From contig NZ_JNYD01000046.1 of the NCBI RefSeq assembly GCF_000717175.1, forward strand, positions 1 through 34,671: 34,671 nt of DNA, in the 5' to 3' direction. Below are positions 7,977 through 15,657 of the stretch, piece by piece. Position 1 is the first letter of the stretch. Each line of letters starts with the position of its first letter. This stretch comes from Pseudonocardia autotrophica (lineage in GTDB: Bacteria > Actinomycetota > Actinomycetes > Mycobacteriales > Pseudonocardiaceae). The position numbers were made by a program, and so were the translations under genes. The notes beneath the pieces were generated by a model. That model was not told where the DNA came from. It saw only the letters and a list, made by a program, of their open reading frames with translations, and searched no databases.

Positions 7977-9787
7977 GGGGCCACCTCGACGACGAGCAGC
8001 GCCACGTCGTCCCGCAGCACGCCCTGCTGGAAGGTCACGACGTCCGTGAGCAGCGCGTCGGCGAGCGCGGCGGCGTCCCACGGGCCGGGCGCGCCGGCGA
8101 CCGCGGTCAGGCGTTCCACGCCGTAGAAGCCGTCCACCCCTCGGGCCTCCGTCACACCGTCGGTGTACAGCACCAGTATGTCCCCCGGGTCCAGCCGCAG
8201 CGTGGTCTCGCGCAGCACCGGATCGGGGAAGACGCCGAGCAGCGTCCCGGACAGCGGGACGAGCTCGACGGCGTCCGCGCGGCGCACCAGCGCCGGCGGG
8301 TGACCGGCCCCGACCAGCGTCACCGTGGCCCCGCCCGCGGGCTCGACGGCGATCCGGGCGTGCGCGACGGTGGCGAACCGGCCGTCGGCGCGGGCCTCGC
8401 GCAGCATCGCGGCGTTGAGCCGCCGGAGCGCGTCGACCGGGCCGAGGCCGTGCGCGACCTCGGCCCGCAGGGTGTGCCGGATCAGGGCGGTGAGCGCGGC
8501 GGCGTCGGGGCCCTTGCCGCAGACGTCCGCCACCACCGCGGCCCACCGGCCCGGCTCCGGGGTGGCCACCACGTCGTAGACGTCGCCGCCGACCTGGACG
8601 TCCGTGCGCTCGTCGGTCTGCGGCCGGTAGCGGGCGGCCAGCCGCAGCCCCGGCGCGTCGGGCAGGACCGTCGGCAGCAGCGCCGCCTGCAGGGTGTGCG
8701 CGATCCGCCGTTGCTGCTGGTAGAGCCGCGCGTTGTCGAGCGCGACGGCCGCGGTGGCCGCGACGCGCTGGACGAAGGCGAGATCGAGCTCGTCGAACCG
8801 CCGCCCGGACTCGGCGTGCACGAGGGTCAGCGCCCCGAGGCTGTGCCCGCGCACCAGCAGCGGCACCACCACCGCCGAGCGCATGCCGATCGACCGGATC
8901 AGCTCCAGGTGCTCCTCGTCGACGGCCCCGGCGACGAGGAGCTCGTCGGGGATCTCGGGGAGGAAGGCGGGCGTGCCGCTGCGGCTCACCTCGAACGCGC
9001 CGCTCCGCGCGGACGGGTCCGGCGGGTAGCGCTCCTGCAGCCGCAGCACGAAGTCGAGCCGGGCGGGGTCGTCGTGCGCGACGGCGACCTGCTCCACCTC
9101 GTTCCCGCGCACGAGGTGCACGGCGCACCAGTCGGCCAGGTCGGGGACCATCAGGTCGGCCAGCCGCTGGAGGCGCTCCTCGACCGACAACGGCTCCTCC
9201 ATCAGGCCCGCCGTGTGCGCGAGGACCTCCATGCGGTCGCGCTCCCGCTCGGCGTCGGCCCGGGCGCGCTGCTCGACCACGAGCAGCCGGGCGCGGTCGA
9301 GGGCCTGCGCGCACAGGGCGGCGACCGCCTCGAGGTAGGCCCGTTCGTCGGGCAGGAAGGCGTGCGGGGTGTCGAAGCTGAACACGATCGCGCCGAGGTC
9401 GCGGTCCTCGACCCGCAGCGGCAGGCACGCGGAGGCCTCCCGGTTGCCCGCGGTGCCGATCGGTGCCATCTCCGGGTAGCGCGCCCGCCACTGCTCGGCG
9501 CCCTCGAGCCACACCGGGGTGCGGTCGAGCACGGCGTCGGACAGCGGGCGTCCCCGGTGCAGCTCCAGCCGCCGGTACGGCGCCTCGAGCTCGGCGGGCC
9601 AGCCCATGCTGAACAGCGAGGTCAGCGTGCGGGCGTCGGTGCGGTCGTAGAGGACGCCGGCGTCGGCGCCCAGCAGCTGGACCGAGACGGTGACCGCGAC
9701 CTGCCCGATCGCCTCGGGCGTGACGGCGCCGAGCAGGGCGACGGCGAGCCGCTGCAGGGCGGTGCCGTGGGCGCGCGTGGTGTTCAC
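7973..9787 (-). CDS. GAF-GAF-SpoIIE (PP2C-type) serine phosphatase
   Basis: 604 residues from the GTG at 9787, chosen because GGAGG sits seven bases upstream; the open frame extends further but looks non-coding. The first GAF domain is about residues 10-165, a linker with coiled-coil-like charge (RARADAERERDRMEV) follows, a second GAF domain runs to about 360, and the SpoIIE/PP2C domain fills the rest. Phosphatase metal motifs are visible: VGGDVYDVV, VVADVCGKGPDAAAL, LVLYTDGVTEARG and the terminal DDVALLVV. No membrane segment or kinase domain is present, so it is likely a cytosolic sensor that dephosphorylates STAS proteins. GTGA overlap couples it to the STAS gene. The GAF ligands are unknown. 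Confidence 0.92.
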   Translation of the reverse strand: MNTTRAHGTALQRLAVALLGAVTPEAIGQVAVTVSVQLLGADAGVLYDRTDARTLTSLFSMGWPAELEAPYRRLELHRGRPLSDAVLDRTPVWLEGAEQWRARYPEMAPIGTAGNREASACLPLRVEDRDLGAIVFSFDTPHAFLPDERAYLEAVAALCAQALDRARLLVVEQRARADAERERDRMEVLAHTAGLMEEPLSVEERLQRLADLMVPDLADWCAVHLVRGNEVEQVAVAHDDPARLDFVLRLQERYPPDPSARSGAFEVSRSGTPAFLPEIPDELLVAGAVDEEHLELIRSIGMRSAVVVPLLVRGHSLGALTLVHAESGRRFDELDLAFVQRVAATAAVALDNARLYQQQRRIAHTLQAALLPTVLPDAPGLRLAARYRPQTDERTDVQVGGDVYDVVATPEPGRWAAVVADVCGKGPDAAALTALIRHTLRAEVAHGLGPVDALRRLNAAMLREARADGRFATVAHARIAVEPAGGATVTLVGAGHPPALVRRADAVELVPLSGTLLGVFPDPVLRETTLRLDPGDILVLYTDGVTEARGVDGFYGVERLTAVAGAPGPWDAAALADALLTDVVTFQQGVLRDDVALLVVEVAP

Positions 9788-9976
9788 CGGGCGGCCTCCG
9801 CGGCTCTCGTCGAACGTCCAGTGTGGCAGGTCATCCGCCCTCGGTGGACCTTTTCGTGCGTCCGGCGTGCGACGGCGCCGACCCGACTGACGCCGGACAC
9901 CGGACGAGACGCCGCCGGGCCCTGGCGTGTCGGCCGCTCCTCGGTTTGACTGCAAGGGGAGGACCGGATCCAGGGG

Positions 9977-10168
9977 GTGGACGGTGTGGCGGTGGTACCG
10001 GGTACGTGGCTCTCGCGGTCACCGCGGCCGGAGGACGTCACGACCGCGGTCCTGGACCTGATCCGGGACCTCGTCCCGTTCGTCCAGACCGGGATCAAGG
10101 CGGCCGACGAGCTGCGCGACCGCGCGGCCCTCGCGCTGCGGCACAGGATGCGGGGGCTGCGGGACTGA
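9977..10168 (+). CDS. Small hypothetical protein (63 aa)
   Basis: Opens with GTG at 9977 (other GTGs follow three and five codons later) and reads on the plus strand away from the phosphatase gene. The C-terminal two-thirds form one amphipathic helical stretch (VLDLIRDLVPFVQTGIKAAD, then ELRDRAALALRHRM). The upstream AAGGGGAGGA is somewhat far (14 bases) for the first GTG. No family is recognised. Coding is supported by GC-rich third positions and the helical pattern, but chance remains possible. Confidence 0.45.
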   Translation: MDGVAVVPGTWLSRSPRPEDVTTAVLDLIRDLVPFVQTGIKAADELRDRAALALRHRMRGLRD

Positions 10169-10211
10169 GGCGTCCGAGGCGCCCGAGGCGTCCGAAGCGC
10201 CCGAGGTGCCC
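10167..10211. repeat. 9-bp tandem repeat, five units
   Basis: Five consecutive 9-base units: GAGGCGTCC, GAGGCGCCC, GAGGCGTCC, GAAGCGCCC, GAGGTGCCC. The T/C alternation gives a weak 18-base period. The repeat starts on the stop codon of the small gene and fills most of the gap before the convergent amidase stop at 10232. No terminator-like hairpin is evident here. Confidence 0.75.
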
Positions 10212-10231
10212 GGGCCGGGCCGGCGGGCGCA

Positions 10232-11644
10232 TCAGCCCGCGGGCCGGGCCCGCTCGGCCCCGCGCAGTGCCGCCTCGACCCCCAGTGCCTCCCCGACTCC
10301 CAGCGCGTCCTCGACCCGCTGCGCTGCGGCGAGGAGCGCCGCGTCCTCGCCGGCGAGGGCCTCGAGGGAGATCCCGATCGGCAGGCCGCTCGTCGACCGT
10401 CCGGCCGGCAGCGAGATCGCCGGCATGCCCGCCGCGGAGCCGGGTGCGGTGTTGCGGACGTTGGTGAGGAAGGTCGGGACGTCCCGGCCGTTGTGCGGCG
10501 TGGTCGCGTCGTGACCGAGCGGCGCGGGCGGCAGCGGCACCGTCGGGTAGACGAGGGCGTCGAGCCGCTCCCCGTCCGCTCCGCGCAGCGCCTGCGCGTA
10601 GGCCTCGCGCAGGTCCTCGCGCACGGCGAGGGCGTCGCGGTAGGCGCCGTCCGGGACCGGGTCGGCCATCGCGCCCTCCAGGATCGCCCGCACGTCGGGT
10701 GAGGCGACCTGCCCGACGACGTCGTCCAGGCTCAGGTCGCGCTCCCGCCCGGGCAGCGTCGCCAGGTAGTGGGGCAGGTCCCGGACCACCTCGTACAGCA
10801 CGATCGGGAACCCGCAGCGCGCGTCGAGCTCGTGGGCGGCGGCGAAGTCGACCTCGACGAGCTCGACGCCGGCGTCGGCGAGCCGGTCGAGGACCTCCGC
10901 ACCGCACCGGGCGACGTCGGGATCGAGGTCGTCCCAGAAGCCCGTCCGGGGGATGCCCAACCGGAGCCGCCGGTCCGGCTCGACGTCCTCCGAAGCGGCG
11001 CCGGTGACCACCCGGTCGACGAGCGCGACGTCGGCGACGGTGCCGGCGAACACCCCGACGGTGTCGCGGGTCGAGGACAGCGGCACCACCTGCCCGGAGC
11101 CCCAGCGGCCGACCGTGGGCCGGAAGCCGACGACGCCGCAGTGCGCGGCGGGCACGCGCATCGACCCGCCGGTGTCGCTGCCCAGCGCGACCGGCACGAT
11201 CCCCGTCGCGACGGCCACCGCCGACCCGCCCGAGGAGCCGCCGGCGATCCGGCCGGGGTCGTACGGGTTGCGCACCGGGCCGGAGTGCGCGTTGTTGCAG
11301 GTGATGCCGAAGGCGAGCTCGTGCAGGTTCGTCTTGCCCACGACGACCGCGCCGGCCGCGCGCAGCCGGGCGACGACGACGTGGTCCCGGCCGGGCCGGG
11401 AGTCCGCGAGGGCCGCGGTGGCAGCGGTGGTGGGCAGGTCCGCGGTGTCGATGTTGTCCTTCACGGCGACCGGTACGCCGGCCAGCGGCCCGGCGCCGCC
11501 GGCCCCCTCCCCGTCGGCCAGGGCGAGGAAGGCGCCGAGGTGGGCGAGCTCGTCGGCCCGGCGCCGCGCTCCCTCGAGGACCGCGGACGGGGAGTCGGAC
11601 GCGATGCGGGACAGCGTGCGGGGGATGTCGTGCTCGCTCGTCAT
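10232..11644 (-). CDS. Amidase, amidase-signature family (IaaH/mandelamide hydrolase-like)
   Basis: 470 residues, ATG at 11644 with GGAGG five bases upstream. The Ser-cisSer-Lys catalytic elements are visible: Lys in [18 protein letters not shown], the Gly/Ser-rich [16 protein letters not shown], and the nucleophile region [16 protein letters not shown]. The C-terminal block [20 protein letters not shown] resembles indoleacetamide and mandelamide hydrolases more than GatA. Substrate cannot be fixed from sequence. It hydrolyses a carboxamide to acid plus ammonia, probably in the cytosol. It is divergent from the 127-residue gene upstream and convergent with the small gene. Confidence 0.88.
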   Translation of the reverse strand: MTSEHDIPRTLSRIASDSPSAVLEGARRRADELAHLGAFLALADGEGAGGAGPLAGVPVAVKDNIDTADLPTTAATAALADSRPGRDHVVVARLRAAGAVVVGKTNLHELAFGITCNNAHSGPVRNPYDPGRIAGGSSGGSAVAVATGIVPVALGSDTGGSMRVPAAHCGVVGFRPTVGRWGSGQVVPLSSTRDTVGVFAGTVADVALVDRVVTGAASEDVEPDRRLRLGIPRTGFWDDLDPDVARCGAEVLDRLADAGVELVEVDFAAAHELDARCGFPIVLYEVVRDLPHYLATLPGRERDLSLDDVVGQVASPDVRAILEGAMADPVPDGAYRDALAVREDLREAYAQALRGADGERLDALVYPTVPLPPAPLGHDATTPHNGRDVPTFLTNVRNTAPGSAAGMPAISLPAGRSTSGLPIGISLEALAGEDAALLAAAQRVEDALGVGEALGVEAALRGAERARPAG

Positions 11645-11852
11645 TCCTGCCTCCGCTCCGGGCCGGGGTGCTCGCCCGTCCGCTCGCGTCCGGGGCCCGC
11701 GGCGTTAGGCCCGTGTCCACCGATCGACCGACGGGCAGCTCGTGCGCCCGATCGGGCGGCCGGCGGATGGGGCGGGGCCGGCGTCGGCGGGACCGTCGAG
11801 GGGTCGCCGACCGCCCGGTCGCCCGGCCCCAGCGCAGCGAAGGACACCCGCC

Positions 11853-12236
11853 ATGACCACCCCCACCCTGGCCCCGCCCGAGAACTCCCTCGACGACACC
11901 TGCTACCCGCGCCGCTTCCGGATCCTCAACCTCGTCGCCGACCGCGACCTCGCGATCGTGGCGTACGAATCGGGCGAATGGGAGAGCCGACCGGCCGTCG
12001 GCGCGGTCCTGCACCCGGACCAGGCGTGGGAGTTCGACGTCGGCCACCACTTCGGCCGGGAGAACAAGGCGGACCTGTGCCTGGAGGTCCCGGTGGACGG
12101 CGGCGCCCGGCACGTCGACGTCGAGTTCGACGTCGACGCCTTCGGCACCCCCTGGGCCTCGGCGAGCGCGTCGTCCGAGGTCGGGGTGACGGTGAGCGGC
12201 TCGACCGTGATCGTCACGTCCGGCTCCGCCCGCTAG
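11853..12236 (+). CDS. Hypothetical protein (127 aa), beta-rich
   Basis: The ATG at 11853 has AAGGA eight bases upstream. The protein has no signal peptide or membrane segment. It is acidic, with many short alternating strands (DLAIVAYESGEW, WEFDVGHHFG, VDVEFDVDAFG, VGVTVSGSTVIVTSG), suggesting a small beta-sandwich or barrel. I recognise no family. It ends four bases from the convergent DUF3500 stop and starts about 200 bases from the divergent amidase gene. Confidence 0.7.
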   Translation: MTTPTLAPPENSLDDTCYPRRFRILNLVADRDLAIVAYESGEWESRPAVGAVLHPDQAWEFDVGHHFGRENKADLCLEVPVDGGARHVDVEFDVDAFGTPWASASASSEVGVTVSGSTVIVTSGSAR

Positions 12237-12240
12237 CGGC

Positions 12241-13410
12241 TCAGGAGTGGTGCCGGGCCCGGTGCGCGGCGAGGACGTCGATGCCGAAGTCGGTGGTCGG
12301 GTCGCGCCACACCGAGTGGGCGTGGTTGGCCCCGCGCTGGGTGTTGTCCCACTCGACCAGCAGGCGTGGCCCCTGCAGCCGGTAGTAGTGCGGCTCGCCG
12401 GGCGCGGTGGGCCCCGCCCAGGCGACGTGCACCTCGTCGAGGGCCCGGTCGTCGTCGTACCGCGCGAGCGGCGTGACCTCGGCGGGGACCCGGTCGAGGT
12501 AGGTCCCGAGCAGGGCGCGGAGCAGTTCGCGCTGCCCGGCGTCGAGCTCGGCCCCGGGGACGCCCTTCGGCGCGGTGGTGATCGCGACGGCCTCGTGGTC
12601 GGCGCCGTCGAGCCCGCTCGCCTCGTCGATGGCGTCGCTCATCGCCTGCAGGCGCTGCTGCTCCCCGGCGTCGGCGAAGCGGCCGCGCCAGATGCCGGCG
12701 AGCGGAATCACCCGGTCGCCCTCGACGACCCGCGTGCGGTTGCCCGCCACGATGTCCGACGGCGCCCGCGGTAGCAGGGTCGCCCGGGCCGCGAGCTCGG
12801 GGCGCAAGGACCGGACCAGCTCCCGCGCCAGGTCCTCCACGCGGGCGAGCGGGCGCTGCTCGGCGCCGCCGAGCAGGGCGGAACGGGCCGGGTCGGCGCC
12901 GAGGAAGCACGGCGTGCAGGCGACGAGCGCGCCGCCGACGACCAGGTTGTTCAGCGAGACGTGGTGGCCGCCGAAGCGCCACCCCCACGGTCCCGGGCCG
13001 GCCGGGTCGCCGAACACGCGCAGGTAGTACATCCCCGGGTCGCGGCCGCGCTCGCGGTCGAACCGCGCGACGAACCCCTCGGTGTGGTCGAGCACGTTCT
13101 CCAGGCCCATCACCGTCGCGACGGTGACGTAGGCCGGGGTGGACAGGCCGGACGCGACGAGCTTCATCGCGGCCCGCTGCTGCGCGGGCCGCTGCTCGTG
13201 CATCGTCAGGCCGCCGTGGTCGGTGGGGGTGTAGAACCAGCGCCTCCGCTCGGCGTCGGTCTCCTCCTGCGCGGTGGGGGCGGCACCGGTCGCGGTGGCC
13301 CGCTGCGCGGGATCGAGGAGGTCCAGCCACGCGGCCGCGGCCTCGGCCATCCGCGCGGCGACCTCCCGCGCGCCCGCCCCGGCCTTCGCCGTCGAGCCCA
13401 GGTCAGCCAT
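12241..13410 (-). CDS. DUF3500 family protein
   Basis: 389 residues. The segment from HGGLTMHEQRPAQQRAAMKL through MYYLRVFGDPA and GWRFGGHHVSLNNLVVGG is the recognisable core of DUF3500. The conserved His residues in FGGHHVS and late in the protein (TQRGANHAHSVW) suggest a metal or catalytic site, but no activity is established. There is no signal peptide. The ATG at 13410 lacks a Shine-Dalgarno; instead TACGGT lies six bases upstream, as in leaderless actinobacterial genes. The only neighbours nearby are unrelated. Confidence 0.85.
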   Translation of the reverse strand: MADLGSTAKAGAGAREVAARMAEAAAAWLDLLDPAQRATATGAAPTAQEETDAERRRWFYTPTDHGGLTMHEQRPAQQRAAMKLVASGLSTPAYVTVATVMGLENVLDHTEGFVARFDRERGRDPGMYYLRVFGDPAGPGPWGWRFGGHHVSLNNLVVGGALVACTPCFLGADPARSALLGGAEQRPLARVEDLARELVRSLRPELAARATLLPRAPSDIVAGNRTRVVEGDRVIPLAGIWRGRFADAGEQQRLQAMSDAIDEASGLDGADHEAVAITTAPKGVPGAELDAGQRELLRALLGTYLDRVPAEVTPLARYDDDRALDEVHVAWAGPTAPGEPHYYRLQGPRLLVEWDNTQRGANHAHSVWRDPTTDFGIDVLAAHRARHHS

Positions 13411-13416
13411 CGCCCG

Positions 13417-13422
13417 ACCGTA
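13417..13422 (-). promoter_or_regulatory. -10 element TACGGT of a probable leaderless promoter (DUF3500 gene)
   Basis: TACGGT fits the actinobacterial TANNNT -10 and is separated from the ATG by six bases, so transcription would begin at the start codon. The gene has no Shine-Dalgarno, which agrees. The same hexamer and spacing occur before the MFS gene at 28582. Confidence 0.5.
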
Positions 13423-13506
13423 CCGAGCGGATGCGCTCCGGGTAACACCTCCGCTGCACTCCGCGAGCGTGTCAGCAGTCCTGCCGTCCCATGCTCAGGG
13501 GGAGCG

Positions 13507-14322
13507 ATGACGGGAGCAGCGCCGCAGGTCGACCGGCCCACAGCAGCCCCGGGAGCGGCTGACCCTGCGCCGGTCGTGGTTCCCGACGCGGCTCCGGACG
13601 ACGGCGCGGGCGGGCAGGGCGGTGGGGACGACAAGCGCCCCGGCGCCGGCGTCACGTTCCCGAGCGGGCGGACGGCCCTCGCCGTGTTCGTCGCCCTCAC
13701 GTACTGGGTGACCGTCTACAGCCTGCCCGAGGCCCCGGTCGGGGCGATGTCACCGCACTTCGGATGGCTGTTCGCCGGGATCGCGGTCTTCGGCCTGTCG
13801 CTGTCCCTGCTCGCGGTCGGCCGGCGGCGGGTGGGCCGCGTGACCGCGGTGTGCGTCGTCGCCTACGTCCTGCTGCTCGACTGGCTGCTGGCCTCGGCGT
13901 TCTTCGCCGTGGTGCCCTACTCGCCCGAGCTGAAGTTCACCCTGGCCATCGGCGGGATCGCCCTCGCGTCGTTCATCGTGGGCATCGTCGTCTTCGACAC
14001 GCTGCGGGTGGCCGCGTCGCTGCCGATCGTCATCCTCATCATCGGGCTGGCGACGGCGCCGTCGGGCTTCCTCGGCGGCAGCGACCTCCGGAGCCAGCTG
14101 ATCATGTGGATGGGCATCATCCTCGGGGCGAGCGCCGTGGCCGAGGGCGTCAACCAGGGCGCGAAGATCATCGGCGCCTCCCGGGTGACGCAGGCGATCG
14201 CCGCCGCCCAGACCGACGCGGGCAAGGCCGGCGCGCTCCAGCGGTCGCTCGCGCCGCGGGTCGCGCACATCGGCGGCGACCTCGGGCCCGCGCTCGGCGA
14301 CGCCGCGGCCCCGCCGCGCTGA
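13507..14322 (+). CDS. Conserved multi-pass membrane protein, unknown function
   Basis: 271 residues from the ATG at 13507, with a G-rich Shine-Dalgarno (AGGGGGAG) just upstream. The first 50 residues are Pro/Ala/Gly-rich and probably disordered. Six or seven membrane segments follow between about residues 55 and 215, including TALAVFVALTYWVTVYSL, LFAGIAVFGLSLSLLAV and LPIVILIIGLATAPSGFL. The cytosolic C-terminal tail contains a short amphipathic stretch (SRVTQAIAAAQTDAGKAGAL). No family is recognised. It is divergent from DUF3500 and convergent with YccF. Confidence 0.75.
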   Translation: MTGAAPQVDRPTAAPGAADPAPVVVPDAAPDDGAGGQGGGDDKRPGAGVTFPSGRTALAVFVALTYWVTVYSLPEAPVGAMSPHFGWLFAGIAVFGLSLSLLAVGRRRVGRVTAVCVVAYVLLLDWLLASAFFAVVPYSPELKFTLAIGGIALASFIVGIVVFDTLRVAASLPIVILIIGLATAPSGFLGGSDLRSQLIMWMGIILGASAVAEGVNQGAKIIGASRVTQAIAAAQTDAGKAGALQRSLAPRVAHIGGDLGPALGDAAAPPR

Positions 14323-14328
14323 CGACCG

Positions 14329-14721
14329 TCAGGACGAGGCGGCCACGGACCGGCTGTCGACGATCACCCGGCCCAGCGGGACCAGCGACACCGGGATGAG
14401 CTTGAGGTTCGCCAGGGCCAGCGGGATCCCGATGATCGTGATGGCCAGCGCGACCGCGGTGACGAGGTGCGCGAGGGCCAGCCACCAGCCGGCGAAGACG
14501 ATCCAGATGACGTTGCCGATGACCGAGGGCGCGCCCGCGTCGGCCCGGCGGACCAGCTCGCGGCCGAAGGGCCACAGCGAGAAGTCGGCGATCCGGAACG
14601 ACGCCAGGCCGAACGGGATCGTCACGATCAGGATGCAGCAGACGATCCCGGCGATCACGTAGCCGATCGCGAGCCAGATCCCGCACAGCAGGAGCCAGAT
14701 GATGTTGAGCAGGGTCCGCAT
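14329..14721 (-). CDS. yccF: YccF-family inner-membrane protein
   Basis: 130 residues, close to the family length, from the ATG at 14721 with GGAGG four bases upstream. The two halves each show the YccF domain pattern: a hydrophobic pair followed by IPFGLASFRIADFSLWPFG in the first half and IPLALANLKLIPVSLVPLG in the second. Four membrane segments are expected. The function of this family is not established. It stands alone; the 255 bases upstream to the VOC gene hold no other gene I can support. Confidence 0.88.
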   Translation of the reverse strand: MRTLLNIIWLLLCGIWLAIGYVIAGIVCCILIVTIPFGLASFRIADFSLWPFGRELVRRADAGAPSVIGNVIWIVFAGWWLALAHLVTAVALAITIIGIPLALANLKLIPVSLVPLGRVIVDSRSVAASS

Positions 14722-14976
14722 GGTTCCTCCCGTCGCCGCACCCCGATCCTGCACGCGGCGCCCGCCGCCGGGCTCACCCTCGACGGACGACCGCGCGTGC
14801 ACCCGTCGGGAGACAGATCGTCACCCGGCCGGGCGGCGTTCCAGGAGCGAGGGGCCCGGCCTCCGGGAGCCGGACGGCCCTACCTCGCCGGGCCCCTGGC
14901 CCCGACGGTGACGGAACATCTGCACCCGCGGCGGCGGAGCGCCCCGTGGCCCGCCGCCCGGCCCGAGGAGGCAGCG

Positions 14977-15657
14977 ATGAGCACGACGGACGTCCGGAGC
15001 GACGAGGCGCGCGGCCCGGCGGGTGCCGCGACCGTCGACCTCAAGCTCGAGGTGATCGTCATCCCCGTCGCGGACGTCGACCGCGCCAAGGAGTTCTACG
15101 CGCGGCTCGGGTGGCGGCTCGACGCCGACCTCACCTTCGACAACGGCTTCCGGGGCGTCCAGTTCACCCCGCCCGGCTCGGCCTGCTCGATCCAGTTCGG
15201 CATCGACATGACGCCGGCCCCGCCGGGCTCGGCCCAGGGCCTCTACCTCGTCGTCCCGGACATCGAGGCGGTGCGCGCGGACCTGGTCGCCCGCGGCGTC
15301 GAGGTCTCCGAGGTGTTCCACCCCGGGACGCCCGGCGCGCAGTTCCGGCCCGACGGCACCGGCCTGCGGGTCGGCGAGCCCGGCCCCGGGCACACCAGCT
15401 ACCGCTCCTTCGCCACCTTCCGCGACCCCGACGGCAACGGCTGGCTGCTCCAGGAGATCACGACACGGCTCCCGGGCCGGGTCGACATCGCCGAGACGAC
15501 CTTCACCTCGACCGCGGACCTGGCGGGCGCGCTGCGCCGGGCCGAGGCCGCGCACGGCGAGCACGAGAAGCGGACCGGGCGGCCCGACGAGAACTGGCCG
15601 GACTGGTACGCCGCCTACATGGTGGCCGAGCAGGTGGGAGCGGCCCTGCCCCGCTGA
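14977..15657 (+). CDS. VOC (glyoxalase/dioxygenase) superfamily protein
   Basis: 226 residues from the ATG at 14977, with GGAGG five bases upstream. The VOC fold covers about residues 22-165, from LEVIVIPVADVDRAKEFYAR to FRDPDGNGWLLQEI with the metal-ligand Glu in the last strand. A 60-residue helical C-terminal extension ends in PDENWPDWYAAYMVAEQVG. VOC proteins include glyoxalases, dioxygenases and resistance proteins; nothing here selects one. The last 43 bases overlap the 3' end of the convergent HNH gene. Confidence 0.85.
   Translation: MSTTDVRSDEARGPAGAATVDLKLEVIVIPVADVDRAKEFYARLGWRLDADLTFDNGFRGVQFTPPGSACSIQFGIDMTPAPPGSAQGLYLVVPDIEAVRADLVARGVEVSEVFHPGTPGAQFRPDGTGLRVGEPGPGHTSYRSFATFRDPDGNGWLLQEITTRLPGRVDIAETTFTSTADLAGALRRAEAAHGEHEKRTGRPDENWPDWYAAYMVAEQVGAALPR

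Noticed and set aside
6632..9949. 1105-codon plus-strand open frame opposite ACMSD, kynA, STAS and phosphatase genes
   Set aside because: It covers four well-identified minus-strand genes and translates to repetitive Arg/Gly/Val/Pro-rich sequence with no domain.
10095..12113. 672-codon minus-strand frame over the amidase region
   Set aside because: Out of frame with the amidase, whose catalytic motifs are intact. Its content is Arg/Gly/Pro-rich and it crosses the intergenic repeat.
13440..13445. GGGTAA upstream of the membrane gene at 13507
   Set aside because: It is 61 bases from the start with no GTTT-like -35 at proper spacing, and the gene has its own Shine-Dalgarno. Not distinguishable from chance.
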